A stretch of DNA of 64,000 bases from Chitinophaga solisilvae (lineage in GTDB: Bacteria > Bacteroidota > Bacteroidia > Chitinophagales > Chitinophagaceae), in NCBI RefSeq assembly GCF_009928525.1, contig NZ_JAABOK010000005.1, positions 496,692-560,691 of the forward strand, given 5' to 3'. Every line of letters begins with the position of its first letter. The first letter of the stretch is position 1. The position numbers and the translations under genes are program-made. A model generated the notes under the pieces. That model was given only the letters and a program-made list of their open reading frames with translations. It was not told where the DNA came from and made no database searches. Shown here in pieces: positions 8,992 through 18,551 of this stretch.

Positions 8992-9480
8992 TTAAAAGTG
9001 CAGCAACGCATCAGATTTCGGGTTATCCAGCTTCACACTTTTACGCACTCCCCCCACAATTATATGCATCATATTAATCTGTGACGGGTGTTGTGTATAT
9101 AACAGGTCATTCTTTACCGCCACCTGCCGCGGAGCCGCTATATGCTCCGCCTCCAGGAAACTCCAGACAGCGTCTTCCTCAATTTTATATCCCAGGAAAT
9201 GCAGCGCCACCGGCTTCCCGTCCAGCGTAAGCTGCAGGTGCTTCGACAGGTAATCAGCTATAAACCCCTCTACCTGCGCACGGTTGGCCGGCCGGGTGAT
9301 ATCAAATGTTGTCTTGTACTGCGCCTTCAGCGTATTTTCCAGGTCGTCCGTGAAAATACGGCAGCTCACTTCCAGCTCCCGCTTCGCCGCATTATGCGTC
9401 ACCTCTGTAACACTCACGTAAAATGGGTGCAATGCCGCCATCCACAAGGTTATCCACCATTTACATAATAATAAACCCAC
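8992..9480 (-). CDS. DUF6702 family protein
   Basis: 162 residues. A short hydrophobic N-terminus (GLLLCKWWITLWMAALH) is followed by HPFYVSVTEVTHN, the hallmark opening of the DUF6702 family of small Bacteroidota exported proteins. Function is unknown. The GTG at 9480 is used as start because it provides the whole hydrophobic leader; an ATG at 9441 would cut most of it off. The gene is divergent from the HupE/UreJ membrane gene at 9550 and shares the 69-base gap. DUF6702, HupE and M1 peptidase genes commonly sit together in Bacteroidota (family knowledge), perhaps as one envelope-associated module. Confidence 0.75.
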   Translation of the reverse strand: MGLLLCKWWITLWMAALHPFYVSVTEVTHNAAKRELEVSCRIFTDDLENTLKAQYKTTFDITRPANRAQVEGFIADYLSKHLQLTLDGKPVALHFLGYKIEEDAVWSFLEAEHIAAPRQVAVKNDLLYTQHPSQINMMHIIVGGVRKSVKLDNPKSDALLHF

Positions 9481-9526
9481 TAGACTATTTTTTTTGGGAA
9501 AATTAATTTTTACTTTTTATAATTAC

Positions 9527-9534
9527 CAAATTTA
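9527..9534 (-). promoter_or_regulatory. Possible -7 box (TAAATTTG) for the DUF6702 gene
   Basis: An exact match to the Bacteroidota -7 consensus TAnnTTTG on the minus strand, 46 bases before the GTG start. No TTG/TTTG element is found at the expected -33 distance, so this is a weak prediction. Confidence 0.35.
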
Positions 9535-9549
9535 GTTAATTAAGGGGCA

Positions 9550-10131
9550 ATGGAACTGATGTATTTCGAGCTGGGCTGGCAACATATATTGAACTGGGAA
9601 GGTTATGATCATATTCTCTTTGTAATTGCCCTGAGCGCTATTTACCTGTTACGCGAATGGAAAAAAGTACTGGTACTGGTCACCGCCTTTACCATCGGGC
9701 ATTCTGTCACACTGGCACTGAGCGTACTGCATATTGTGAAGATACCGGCAGCGCTGATCGAATTCCTCATACCTGTGACCATCTGTATCACCGCGCTGTC
9801 CAACATACTGCGGAGAGACAGAGAACCGCAGAACCTGCAGCTGAACTATGGCTATGCCCTCTTTTTCGGACTCATTCACGGGCTGGGATTCTCCAACTAC
9901 CTGAAAAGTTTACTCGGCAGCCAGGCAAATATTGTGAAGCCGCTGCTGGGATTTAACCTGGGCCTGGAATTCGGACAGATTATTATTGTGGCTGCAGTGA
10001 TGCTCATCTCCGGCCTCATCGTGCAGATCGGCCACGTAAAACGCCGCGACTGGAATATGTTTCTCTCTTCTGCCGTATTCGGTATCGCTTTCTTAATGGT
10101 GATAGAAGGCATCAGAGGGATGATTATATAA
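9550..10131 (+). CDS. HupE/UreJ-family membrane protein
   Basis: 193 residues, almost entirely hydrophobic with about six membrane helices. The opening (LGWQHILNWEGYDHILFVIA) and a later FGLIHGLGFSNYL block carry the conserved His/Asp/Gly residues of the HupE/UreJ_2 family, whose relatives are linked to nickel or other metal uptake for hydrogenase and urease. No such enzyme is in this window, so metal transport is only a family-level guess. The ATG follows GGGGCA. The M1 peptidase gene begins 13 bases downstream, so the two are probably co-transcribed. Confidence 0.8.
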   Translation: MELMYFELGWQHILNWEGYDHILFVIALSAIYLLREWKKVLVLVTAFTIGHSVTLALSVLHIVKIPAALIEFLIPVTICITALSNILRRDREPQNLQLNYGYALFFGLIHGLGFSNYLKSLLGSQANIVKPLLGFNLGLEFGQIIIVAAVMLISGLIVQIGHVKRRDWNMFLSSAVFGIAFLMVIEGIRGMII

Positions 10132-10144
10132 ATCTAAATCGTTT

Positions 10145-12463
10145 ATGAGAAAAAGTATTTACCTCCTGGGAATGCTTTGCTGCAGCGTAACAGCGCTGTA
10201 CGCGCAAAACCCGGGCTCCAACCATGGTAACCGTTTTGAACAGCTGGGTACTATGCTGCAGACGCCCAACATGTATCGCTCGGCATCCGGAGCACCCGGC
10301 CCGAAATACTGGCAGCAGCGTGCTGACTATGATATCGCCGCAGAACTCGACGATGCAAAGCAAAAACTTACCGGCGCGGAAACAATTACCTATTATAACA
10401 ATTCTCCCGATCCGCTTACCTACCTCTGGCTGCAGCTGGATGAAAATGAGCATGATCCGAAAAGCGATAACCGCAGCTTCGACGGCAGCCGGATGTCTGA
10501 TAAAATGACCCTGCAGGAAATCAATAAAATCCTCCCGCCAACCGGCGACCTGGGTGTGAAAATTGTGAAAGTGACAGACGCTGACGGAAAATCACTGCCC
10601 TACACCATCAACCAGACCATGATGCGCATAGATCTGCCTGCCACTCTCATGCCGGGCGAGAAATACCGCTTTAAGGTGGAATGGTGGTATAACCTGTCTA
10701 ACCGCATGGAAACAGGCGGCCGCGGCGGATATGAGTATTTCCCGGAAGATAAGAACTACCTGTATACGATCACTCAGTGGTATCCCAGGCTGGCGGTATA
10801 TTCCGATTTCCAGGGATGGCAGAACAAGCAATTCACCGGCCGGGGCGAATTTGCCCTCACCTTCGGCAACTACCGGGTAAGCATGAACGTACCTGCCGAT
10901 CACATCGTTGGCGCTACCGGCGAATGCCAGAACTATAAGGATGTGCTGACGCCCGCACAATACCAGCGCTGGCAGCAGGCACAAAGCAGCAAGGAGCCGG
11001 TAGAAGTGGTGACGCTGGACGAAGCAAAGAAAGCGCTGAAAAACAATGCAGCTGCCCGTAAAACATGGGTGTATGAAGCGCAGAACGTGCGCGACTTCGC
11101 CCTGGTGTCTTCCCGCAGACTGGTATGGGATGCCATGGCTACGCCGGTGGAAGGCAACAAGGTAATGGCGATGTCGTACTACGGTCCGGAAGCCTATCCG
11201 CTCTATCGCCGCTATTCTACCAAGGTGGTAGCACATACGCTGCAATCCTATTCAAAGCATACCATCCCTTATCCATACCCGGTGGCTATCTCCGTAGAAG
11301 CAGCCAATGGCATGGAATATCCGATGATCTGCTTTAACTACGGCCGCGCAGATAAAGACGGTACCTACTCCGAATCTACCAAAAACGGTATGATCGGCGT
11401 CATCATCCATGAAGTAGGACACAACTTCTTCCCGATGATCGTCAACTCCGATGAACGCCAGTGGTCATGGATGGACGAAGGCCTCAATACCTTCTGCCAG
11501 TTTATGGCGGAAATGGAATGGGACAGCAACTTCCCGGCGGGCCGTGGCCCGGCCCACAAGATTGTGGATTACATGAAAATGCCGAAAGATCAGCTGGAAC
11601 CTATTATGGTCAACTCGGAAAATATTATCCAGTTCGGACCTAACGCCTATGCAAAACCCGCTACTGCCCTGAATATTCTCCGGGAAACCGTGATGGGCCG
11701 CGAGCTGTTTGACTTCGCTTTCCGTGAGTATGCACGCCGCTGGGCTTTCAAACATCCTACACCGGCAGACTTCTTCCGTACCATGGAAGATGCTTCCGCT
11801 GTAGACCTGGACTGGTTCTGGCGTGGCTGGTTCTTCACCATTGAGCCGGTAGACATCTCCCTGGACACGGTGAAATGGTATACCATGAATGGTAAGAACC
11901 CCGCAGAAAATAACAAAGCCGCCAAAACGGATTACGATAAAAATATCGATCATGTGGCCCGTCAGCGTAATATCGCTGCCGGTACTAAATTCGCGGTTGA
12001 TCAGGATACAAGTCTGCAGGACTTCTACAGCAAATGGAACCGTTTCGGTGTCACCGCAGAAGATAAGGCAGCCTACGATCAGTTCTACCGCAATCTGTCT
12101 CCGGAAGAAAAAAGATTGTACGACAGTAAAAAGAATTTCTATGAACTGACATTCTCCAATAAAGGCGGCCTGGTGATGCCGCTGATTGTTGAGTGGACAT
12201 TTGCTGACGGAACAAAGGAAACAGACCGTATTTCCGCATATATCTGGCGTAAGAATGAAAACCAGGTGACGAAAGTATTTGCGAAAGATAAACAGGTGGT
12301 TGCCATTCAGCTGGACCCACTCCGCGAAACAGCCGATATTGACGAAAGCAATAACAGCTGGCCACGGGCAGCAGCGCCTTCCCGTTTTGAGCTGTTCAAA
12401 AACAGCAGCGGTCCGCGTGGCGCTTCCAGCGGTGATAATCCGATGAAGAAAGCAAAAAGATAA
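10145..12463 (+). CDS. M1-family (gluzincin) zinc metallopeptidase, exported
   Basis: 772 residues with an N-terminal signal peptide ending near LYAQ. The zinc site is HEVGH at about residues 422-426 with the third ligand Glu exactly 18 residues later (in WMDEGLN), the gluzincin HExxH-X18-E pattern. A GMEYP segment upstream corresponds to the G-x-M-E-N substrate-binding motif of M1 aminopeptidases. It probably trims peptides in the periplasm or at the surface. It follows the HupE gene by 13 bases and precedes the esterase gene by 3 bases, indicating one operon. The C-terminus is basic (MKKAKR) with no sorting domain visible. Confidence 0.9.
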   Translation: MRKSIYLLGMLCCSVTALYAQNPGSNHGNRFEQLGTMLQTPNMYRSASGAPGPKYWQQRADYDIAAELDDAKQKLTGAETITYYNNSPDPLTYLWLQLDENEHDPKSDNRSFDGSRMSDKMTLQEINKILPPTGDLGVKIVKVTDADGKSLPYTINQTMMRIDLPATLMPGEKYRFKVEWWYNLSNRMETGGRGGYEYFPEDKNYLYTITQWYPRLAVYSDFQGWQNKQFTGRGEFALTFGNYRVSMNVPADHIVGATGECQNYKDVLTPAQYQRWQQAQSSKEPVEVVTLDEAKKALKNNAAARKTWVYEAQNVRDFALVSSRRLVWDAMATPVEGNKVMAMSYYGPEAYPLYRRYSTKVVAHTLQSYSKHTIPYPYPVAISVEAANGMEYPMICFNYGRADKDGTYSESTKNGMIGVIIHEVGHNFFPMIVNSDERQWSWMDEGLNTFCQFMAEMEWDSNFPAGRGPAHKIVDYMKMPKDQLEPIMVNSENIIQFGPNAYAKPATALNILRETVMGRELFDFAFREYARRWAFKHPTPADFFRTMEDASAVDLDWFWRGWFFTIEPVDISLDTVKWYTMNGKNPAENNKAAKTDYDKNIDHVARQRNIAAGTKFAVDQDTSLQDFYSKWNRFGVTAEDKAAYDQFYRNLSPEEKRLYDSKKNFYELTFSNKGGLVMPLIVEWTFADGTKETDRISAYIWRKNENQVTKVFAKDKQVVAIQLDPLRETADIDESNNSWPRAAAPSRFELFKNSSGPRGASSGDNPMKKAKR

Positions 12464-12466
12464 ACC

Positions 12467-13279
12467 ATGAAAAAACTGGTACTTTTTTTTCTCCTGGCAG
12501 GCAGCCTCGCTACGGCGAAGGCAGCAGATGCGGATACCATCAGCATTCCCAGTGCTGCCATGGGCCGCAGTTACAGGTGTGTGATCATTACGCCGGCGTC
12601 TTACAAAAGCGGTACGCAGCGTTATCCGGTGATCTACCTGCTGCACGGCCATGGTGGCAATTACGCCAACTGGATAACGAAAGTGCCTTCCCTGCGGGAG
12701 CTGGCAGATGCCTATCAGCTGATGATCGTATGCCCTGACGGCGCTACCGGCAGCTGGTATCTGGACAGTCCCGTGGATAGCTCCATGCGTTTTGAAACCT
12801 ACGTGGGAAAAGAAGTACCGGCATATATAGATCAGCATTACCAGACTTTGCCGGAGCCGCGGTACCGCGCCATTACCGGCCTGAGTATGGGCGGGCACGG
12901 CGCCCTGTTCCTGGCAGTACGCCATCCGGAAACGTTCGGCGCTGCCGGCAGTATCAGCGGTGGCGTGGATTTCAGAATGTTCCCTAAAAGCTGGGACCTG
13001 ATAAGGCGCCTGGGAGAACCCGGAAAAAATGGCACTAACTGGACCGGCTATACGGTAATAGGGCAGGCAGAACGGTTTACTTCACGGAACATGCCATTGA
13101 TAATTGATTGCGGCGTGAAGGACTTCTTCATTGATGTGAACCGCGCCCTGCACCAGAAACTGCTGGAGCTGGGTGTGCCGCACGACTATACAGAACGCCC
13201 GGGAGAGCATAACTGGACTTACTGGAGTAATTCGATACAGTACCAGTGCCTGTTTTTCCATCGTTTCTTTGAGCAGTAA
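12467..13279 (+). CDS. Exported alpha/beta-hydrolase esterase (esterase D/PF00756-like)
   Basis: 270 residues. Signal peptide MKKLVLFFLLAGSLATAKA, then an alpha/beta-hydrolase domain with HGHGG (oxyanion region), the nucleophile elbow GLSMGG at about residues 138-143, a candidate acid in DCGVKDFF and the catalytic His in GEHNW. Such enzymes hydrolyse short acyl esters; carbohydrate esterase activity is possible given the neighbouring SusCD loci, but that is inferred. The start lies 3 bases after the M1 peptidase stop. A strong terminator hairpin at 13303-13333 closes the transcript. Confidence 0.85.
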   Translation: MKKLVLFFLLAGSLATAKAADADTISIPSAAMGRSYRCVIITPASYKSGTQRYPVIYLLHGHGGNYANWITKVPSLRELADAYQLMIVCPDGATGSWYLDSPVDSSMRFETYVGKEVPAYIDQHYQTLPEPRYRAITGLSMGGHGALFLAVRHPETFGAAGSISGGVDFRMFPKSWDLIRRLGEPGKNGTNWTGYTVIGQAERFTSRNMPLIIDCGVKDFFIDVNRALHQKLLELGVPHDYTERPGEHNWTYWSNSIQYQCLFFHRFFEQ

Positions 13280-13302
13280 ATTTTAACAGCAGATATAAAC
13301 AG

Positions 13303-13333
13303 AAAGGCGTTCCGGGACCGGAACGCCTTTTTT
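13303..13333 (+). terminator. Intrinsic terminator after the esterase gene
   Basis: Stem AAAGGCGTTCC / GGAACGCCTTT with a 6-base loop, followed by a T run. Because the stem begins with A residues it can also act on the minus strand, stopping the convergent SusCD operon that ends at 13465. Confidence 0.85.
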
Positions 13334-13464
13334 GCTTGCTAATATGTCCTGTTGATCTATATTAAAAAAAATCGTTGTTATTGTCTTAAAAAATTGGCCT
13401 TTAGTAAGATTACAAATGGCCGTCTCATTCTCATGTGACCTTAGTTGAATGCTAAGCGAAATCT

Positions 13465-15027
13465 TTATTGTTTATCCCACCAAACGCGGGTGTTGAATGT
13501 GTTCGGTCCCTGTTTGCCGATAGCATCACTGTAGCTGGCAGCATTGGAGCTGGCTTCAGCAGCAGGATACAGCATTCTTCTCGGGATAACACCACCGTTG
13601 TTGTCGCCGGGATATACGATAGGTTTCAGTTTCGGGAAATCTGTTCTTCTCCAGTTGCTCCAGGCTTCGTACCAGTCGAGGAAGCAGTTGGCCCAGTACT
13701 GGGTGTTGATCTGCTCCAGGCCTTTAGCCGGATTGTAAGGGAAGGCAGCGAGGTAAGCGGTAACTTCACCGTCGGTGATAGCAGCGCTCTTATCATACTG
13801 TGCCAGCTGTTTGAAGGCAGCAGTTACACCATTGTTATAGTGGCTGGCAGCGTCTCCGCCGGGTATGTTCCATCCCAGTTGCTTGGCTTCGGCGAGCAGT
13901 AATTCAGTCTGCGCGGCAGTAACCAGGAACGTAGGACCATCCAGTTTCAGCCAGATGTTTTTCTGGATGTTGGAATATTTCAGGATGTCGCCGGGGTAGT
14001 TCGGCTCTTTCTTAATATCAGTAGCGCCTGCGTTGCTTTCATCGTAACCGTTAGGCATACCGATCTGTACGGAAGTATCCTTGGAACCGCCGGCTGTTAC
14101 CTGCGCCAGGTATTTCAGTCTTGGATCCTTGTGCGATTTCAGGTAGTCGATGAAAGTTTTACCCAGGTAGATATTTCCTTTGCCGATGGCATCCCATTCT
14201 CCGGCCAGGATGTTGCTGTTCCTGTTCAGAGTGATTCTACCGCCGGAAACATCATGGATAATATAGGCGTTGTCGTCATTGCTGAGGATGGGACCGCCGG
14301 CAGCGCCTTTCTCCACCCAGGTGCGGGCATCGCCGGGAGCCACTTTGGACATACGCATACCAAGACGGATCATCAGCGAGTAGGCGAGTTTTTTCCATTG
14401 CGCTACTGCATTGTCGCCGCCACGGTAAATCAGGTCGCTTTTATCAATTTTATCTTTGGAATCATTCAGCGCTTTCGCAGCTTCATCCAGTTCTTTCAGC
14501 ATGTCTGCATAGATAGCCTGCTGTGAATCGTAGGCAGGCGTATCGTTATCGCCGGTACCGGCCTGGAAGTAAGGCACGTAGCCATACAGGTCAGTAAGAC
14601 GATGATAGATCAGCACACGGGCAATTCTGCCTACCTGATACAGGTTGGCATAGTTGGGCTTATCCTTTGTGGTTTTCAGCATGTCGTTCACATACTTGAT
14701 CTGGTTGCCGTAAGCCAGCGTAAAGTAGCTGCTCGCAAAACCATCGTTCCTGCCGTATTTATCGCCGGAATACCAGCCGGTGGTAGAAGCCATCTGTTGG
14801 GTCATCAGACTCAGGTAGATGATATTCACACGCCATGTTTCAAAGCTGAAGTCATGATTCCCGGTATATTCCAGTTCTGCACGGGTGAGGTTGTACGTTG
14901 GATTATTGTTTTCCGGTAATACCCTGTTGGTATCCTTGTTCATGGACTCGAAATTCTTGGTACAGGAGCTCAGGAAAGACGCTGCAGGTACCGCCATTAG
15001 CATGATATATCTGGATAATGATTTCAT
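13465..15027 (-). CDS. SusD/RagB-family surface glycan-binding lipoprotein (pair 1)
   Basis: 520 residues. The signal peptide ends in FLSSC, giving a lipidated Cys22, followed by the TKNFE-x-x-NxDTN opening usual for SusD-like proteins. The helical TPR-type body contains the conserved segment LTDLYGYVPY, and the protein ends in TRVWWDKQ, the family's typical tail. It should sit on the cell surface as the lid of the SusC-like transporter encoded 32 bases upstream (15060-18188). The ligand cannot be read from sequence. It resembles the SusD at 36191-37759 more than its immediate neighbours. Confidence 0.93.
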   Translation of the reverse strand: MKSLSRYIMLMAVPAASFLSSCTKNFESMNKDTNRVLPENNNPTYNLTRAELEYTGNHDFSFETWRVNIIYLSLMTQQMASTTGWYSGDKYGRNDGFASSYFTLAYGNQIKYVNDMLKTTKDKPNYANLYQVGRIARVLIYHRLTDLYGYVPYFQAGTGDNDTPAYDSQQAIYADMLKELDEAAKALNDSKDKIDKSDLIYRGGDNAVAQWKKLAYSLMIRLGMRMSKVAPGDARTWVEKGAAGGPILSNDDNAYIIHDVSGGRITLNRNSNILAGEWDAIGKGNIYLGKTFIDYLKSHKDPRLKYLAQVTAGGSKDTSVQIGMPNGYDESNAGATDIKKEPNYPGDILKYSNIQKNIWLKLDGPTFLVTAAQTELLLAEAKQLGWNIPGGDAASHYNNGVTAAFKQLAQYDKSAAITDGEVTAYLAAFPYNPAKGLEQINTQYWANCFLDWYEAWSNWRRTDFPKLKPIVYPGDNNGGVIPRRMLYPAAEASSNAASYSDAIGKQGPNTFNTRVWWDKQ

Positions 15028-15059
15028 GTGGTGTTGTTTAGATGTTCAGCAATTTCACT

Positions 15060-18000
15060 TTAGAATTTAACATTCAGATTCAGACCCAGCTGTCTGGTAG
15101 GTGGTACCACAGCGTATTCCAGACCTTGTGCGTTTCCACTGGTGTAGGAAGATTCAGGATCGATGTTCGGCGTATGTTTGGAGATATAGAAGAGATTTCT
15201 TCCTACCAGTGACAGGCTCAGACCACCGATTTTGTTGTTGAAAGCGCTGGCCGGGAAATTGTAGGTCAGGCTGATAGAACGGAATTTGATGAAATCAGCA
15301 TTGTATACATGTACTGCGGAAATACCTGCTACTGCATTGTAATAGTTCTGGGCAGTTACATTTTTGCTTACTGGTTTACCATCTGCATCAACGCCTGTAA
15401 CATTCACACCGCCTTCTCTGCCTGCCAGGGTTTCCTTATGCAGACCTACGCCATAGGCAGTTGAGTTGGTGGCAGAATAGATCACAGCACCGCTTTTGAA
15501 GTCGATCAGGAAGGAAAGGCCGAAACGTTTGTAGTTGAATTCGTTGTTCCATCCACCGGAAGTAGGCGCTACACCTGTACCGAAAGCTGACAGGGTATTA
15601 GCGCGCTGTGGTAAGCCGTCGCCATTCAGGATGAGGTTACCGTTACCGTCTTTCATATAGTCAAATGCTACCACCTGAGATACCGGTTTGCCTACTACGT
15701 GTTTGATATAGGCTGCTTCAGTTCTGGATTCGTCGATCTGCATGTCTGTCTGACCAGGAGCGAGTTCCAGCACCTTGTTGTTGTTTTTGGTATAGTTGAA
15801 GCTGGTGGTCCAGGTGAAGTCACGGGTTTTTACCGGTACTACTGTGAGCAACAGTTCAATACCCTTGTTTTCGATTTTACCTACGTTTACCAGTCTTCTT
15901 TCATAACCGGATGTGATAGATACAGTACCCGCAACGATGTCGTTCAGCGTTTGTTTTTTATACCACGCGAAGTCCAGGGAGATACGGTTCTTCAGGAATC
16001 CGAGTTGTGCGCCTACTTCTGTTTCCTTTACTTTCAGCGGTTGCAGGTTAGCGTTCGGGATTTCAACAGGCAGATCGGAGATCGGTGCGTTGTTGATAGT
16101 TCCCTGAGCGTTGTAGTACAGGTCTGTAGAGAAGATAGGAGCATCGCCACCTACCTGTGAGTAACCAGCTCTGATTTTACCGAAATTCAGCCAGGGCAGA
16201 TTCAGTGTTTCAGAGAATACGTATGCCGCGTTGATGGAAGGATAGTTATACGAGTTGTTTTTTATCGGCAGGGTGCTGGACCAGTCGTTACGGTCTGTTA
16301 CGTTCAGGAATATGGTGCTTTTGTAAGACAGCTCCAGTGATCCGTAAACAGAGTGTACTTCCTTGAGCGGTGTCTGAACATTCACAACGCGGTTAGCAGC
16401 AGTGCTGGGGTTGTAAATATCCCTGTATGCCAGACCATCCGCATTCATATCAATGCTCTTACCGTTGGTGCGCATGAAGTTACCACCGGCAGTGAAACCG
16501 AGGTTGAAATCTTTAGCCAGTTTTTTATTGATACCCACCATGATGTCCGTATTCAGCTCGTTCATGTTGCGGGTAAGATCCTGTACCAGTTTACCGGTTG
16601 GTTTGAAAGCGATACCTGAAGGCCAGATGCTGTTTGCGTTGAAGGCAAAGAAGTCATTGGTTACACGGCCCTGGATATATAACCATTCCAGTGCCTGATA
16701 GCGCAGACTGGCCATACCCATTACCCTGTCCTTATCGGTGAGGTTTTTCACTTTTCCGGCAGCGAAGTAAGGGTTGGTGTTATACTGGTTGTTGTTGTAT
16801 TCTGTTTCTATGCCGGTATTCGGATCCCAGGCCGGATTGTCGAGCATATTGGCTCTTACGTTCGGAGGCAGGAACATGATACCGAAGTTACCGTTTGCCG
16901 GTGCATCGCTCACATTGGTACGGTTGGCGCGTTCTTTTATATAGGTAACGTTAGCCTGGCCGGACCATTTGTCATTCAGTTTAAAACTGAGGTCGATGTT
17001 GGCGTTGGTACGCTTGTAGTAAGCATTGGGATAAACAGACTGGTTACGCAGGTCACCCAGGGACACGCGGAAGGTAGTGTTTTCATTACCGCCGGAGAAG
17101 GCCACTGTGTTGGAGAGCGTAGTACCTGTTTTATAGAAGTCCTTGAAGTTGTGCTGGCTCTGGTCAACGTAAGGATGCTCCTTACCGTCAAAGAAAAAGG
17201 CATTCTGGCCATCCAGTTTTTCGCCCCATGACTGCAGACCGGTAGCTTTGCCGGAAGCTGCATTGGTAGGGCGTTTACCCAGCGTTCCCTGGCCGTACTC
17301 GCGCTGGAAGTCGCGGAAGTCCTGTACCTTGTCGATAGTGATGTTGCTGTTAACTTCTATACCAAGACCTTTACGGGATTTGCCTGATTTGGTAGTGATG
17401 AGGATAACGCCGTTGATACCACGTTGTCCGTACAGGGCAGCAGCAGCGCCACCTTTCAGTACGGTCATATCTTCGATGTCGTCGGGGTTGATGCTGGAGA
17501 TACCATCACCATAATCCGCACCGCCGAATTTACTGGGGTTACCCTGGTTGTCGTTGCTGATGGGAATACCATTCACCACATACAGCGGCTGGTTGTTATA
17601 GGAGAGAGAGGAGTTACCACGGATAGTTACGCGGGAAGAGCCACCTGCGCCTGTTGCTGGCGCGGAGCTGTTGACGCCGGCAATTTTACCCACGAGCGCA
17701 TTGGCCACGTTGATCTCACGTGCCTGTGTGAACTCGCTGCCTTTTACTTTGGTCATGGCATAACCGATACTTTTCTCTTCTTTCTTGATACCGAGTGCGG
17801 TTACTACCAGTTCATTCAGTCCGGTAGCTGATTCTTCCAGCACTACCTGCAAATGATCTGAAGAACCTACCGTTACTTCTTTAGGAGCATAGCCTACAAA
17901 GCGGAATACCAGTACGTCTCCCGGTTTTGCTGCAATGCTGAATTTACCGTCAGCACCTACAGATGTTCCTTTAGTGCTGCCTTTAATAAGGACGGTCACT

Positions 18001-18188
18001 CCCGGAAGAACAGCGCCGGACTTATCTTTCACGGTGCCTTGTACATCCTTCTGCTGAAAGTTTGCATGCCAGACACTGGAGTTAGCGGCGCTGGCAGCCG
18101 TGGCTGCGAAAGCGTTCAGCGTCAGCGCAGTGCTGAGTGCCATTCCGGTGGCAACGCATGCTTTCATGAGGCGTAGGTTTTTTTTCAT
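15060..18188 (-). CDS. SusC/RagA-family TonB-linked outer-membrane transporter (pair 1)
   Basis: 1042 residues. A signal peptide of about 34 residues is followed by a carboxypeptidase-like regulatory domain (VQGTVKDKSGAVLPGVTV, about 48-130). The plug starts at NELVVTALG and contains VLKGGAAAALYGQRGINGV. The rest is the 22-strand barrel ending in LNLNVKF. It imports ligand captured by the SusD lid using TonB energy. It is closely similar in plan to the SusC at 33069-36179, including the FGTGVAP segment, suggesting paralogues. The leader AGGCAAGT-ATG and the first 15 codons nearly match those of the SusC at 20201-23317. Confidence 0.95.
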   Translation of the reverse strand: MKKNLRLMKACVATGMALSTALTLNAFAATAASAANSSVWHANFQQKDVQGTVKDKSGAVLPGVTVLIKGSTKGTSVGADGKFSIAAKPGDVLVFRFVGYAPKEVTVGSSDHLQVVLEESATGLNELVVTALGIKKEEKSIGYAMTKVKGSEFTQAREINVANALVGKIAGVNSSAPATGAGGSSRVTIRGNSSLSYNNQPLYVVNGIPISNDNQGNPSKFGGADYGDGISSINPDDIEDMTVLKGGAAAALYGQRGINGVILITTKSGKSRKGLGIEVNSNITIDKVQDFRDFQREYGQGTLGKRPTNAASGKATGLQSWGEKLDGQNAFFFDGKEHPYVDQSQHNFKDFYKTGTTLSNTVAFSGGNENTTFRVSLGDLRNQSVYPNAYYKRTNANIDLSFKLNDKWSGQANVTYIKERANRTNVSDAPANGNFGIMFLPPNVRANMLDNPAWDPNTGIETEYNNNQYNTNPYFAAGKVKNLTDKDRVMGMASLRYQALEWLYIQGRVTNDFFAFNANSIWPSGIAFKPTGKLVQDLTRNMNELNTDIMVGINKKLAKDFNLGFTAGGNFMRTNGKSIDMNADGLAYRDIYNPSTAANRVVNVQTPLKEVHSVYGSLELSYKSTIFLNVTDRNDWSSTLPIKNNSYNYPSINAAYVFSETLNLPWLNFGKIRAGYSQVGGDAPIFSTDLYYNAQGTINNAPISDLPVEIPNANLQPLKVKETEVGAQLGFLKNRISLDFAWYKKQTLNDIVAGTVSITSGYERRLVNVGKIENKGIELLLTVVPVKTRDFTWTTSFNYTKNNNKVLELAPGQTDMQIDESRTEAAYIKHVVGKPVSQVVAFDYMKDGNGNLILNGDGLPQRANTLSAFGTGVAPTSGGWNNEFNYKRFGLSFLIDFKSGAVIYSATNSTAYGVGLHKETLAGREGGVNVTGVDADGKPVSKNVTAQNYYNAVAGISAVHVYNADFIKFRSISLTYNFPASAFNNKIGGLSLSLVGRNLFYISKHTPNIDPESSYTSGNAQGLEYAVVPPTRQLGLNLNVKF

Positions 18189-18551
18189 ACTTGCCTTTTT
18201 TGATTTTGGATGATTTTATGAAATAGAATGCCCGGATGTTGCACAAGTGAACATCAGTTGTTATTAGTGAACCGCCGGGAATTATCGTAGAATTCCTCTC
18301 TAATATGAATACTGGCTACATGTCAGGAGTTGTTCTTCATTACGTGTTATTAAAAAATTCAGATCACAGCAGAGAGGTCGTATGATGATCTGACTGGTAC
18401 TATCGCAAAATGAAATTTTTGCAAATTTTTTCTGCAAAAATTTCTCATCGTGTATCGTGTACACATAGCCGCTATAAAAAAAATATGCCGGTCCTCGATA
18501 GGACCGGCGTTTTTTTTATGCACGCGATTCAAAATAAGACGTTTGTTGTAA
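18189..18551. other. Intergenic region upstream of SusCD pair 1
   Basis: Contains no gene. It holds the terminator at 18487-18508, a perfect 11-base inverted repeat AAATTTTTGCA / TGCAAAAATTT (18413-18423 and 18433-18443) that could be an operator or small hairpin, and presumably the promoter for the minus-strand SusC gene. I found no exact TAnnTTTG box on the minus strand. Confidence 0.6.
18487..18517 (-). terminator. Bidirectional intrinsic terminator after SusCD pair 2
   Basis: Perfect 9-bp stem GCCGGTCCT / AGGACCGGC with a CGAT loop. It has T runs on both sides (8 T on the plus strand; ATATTTTTTTTAT on the minus strand). It lies 35 bases past the stop of the SusD gene at 18552, so it should end that operon and insulate pair 1 from pair 2. 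Confidence 0.85.

Noticed and set aside
11465..12925. Long open frame on the minus strand opposite the M1 peptidase and esterase genes
   Set aside because: It lies wholly antisense to two well-supported genes, spans their junction, and has a Cys/His/Arg-rich composition without domain motifs.
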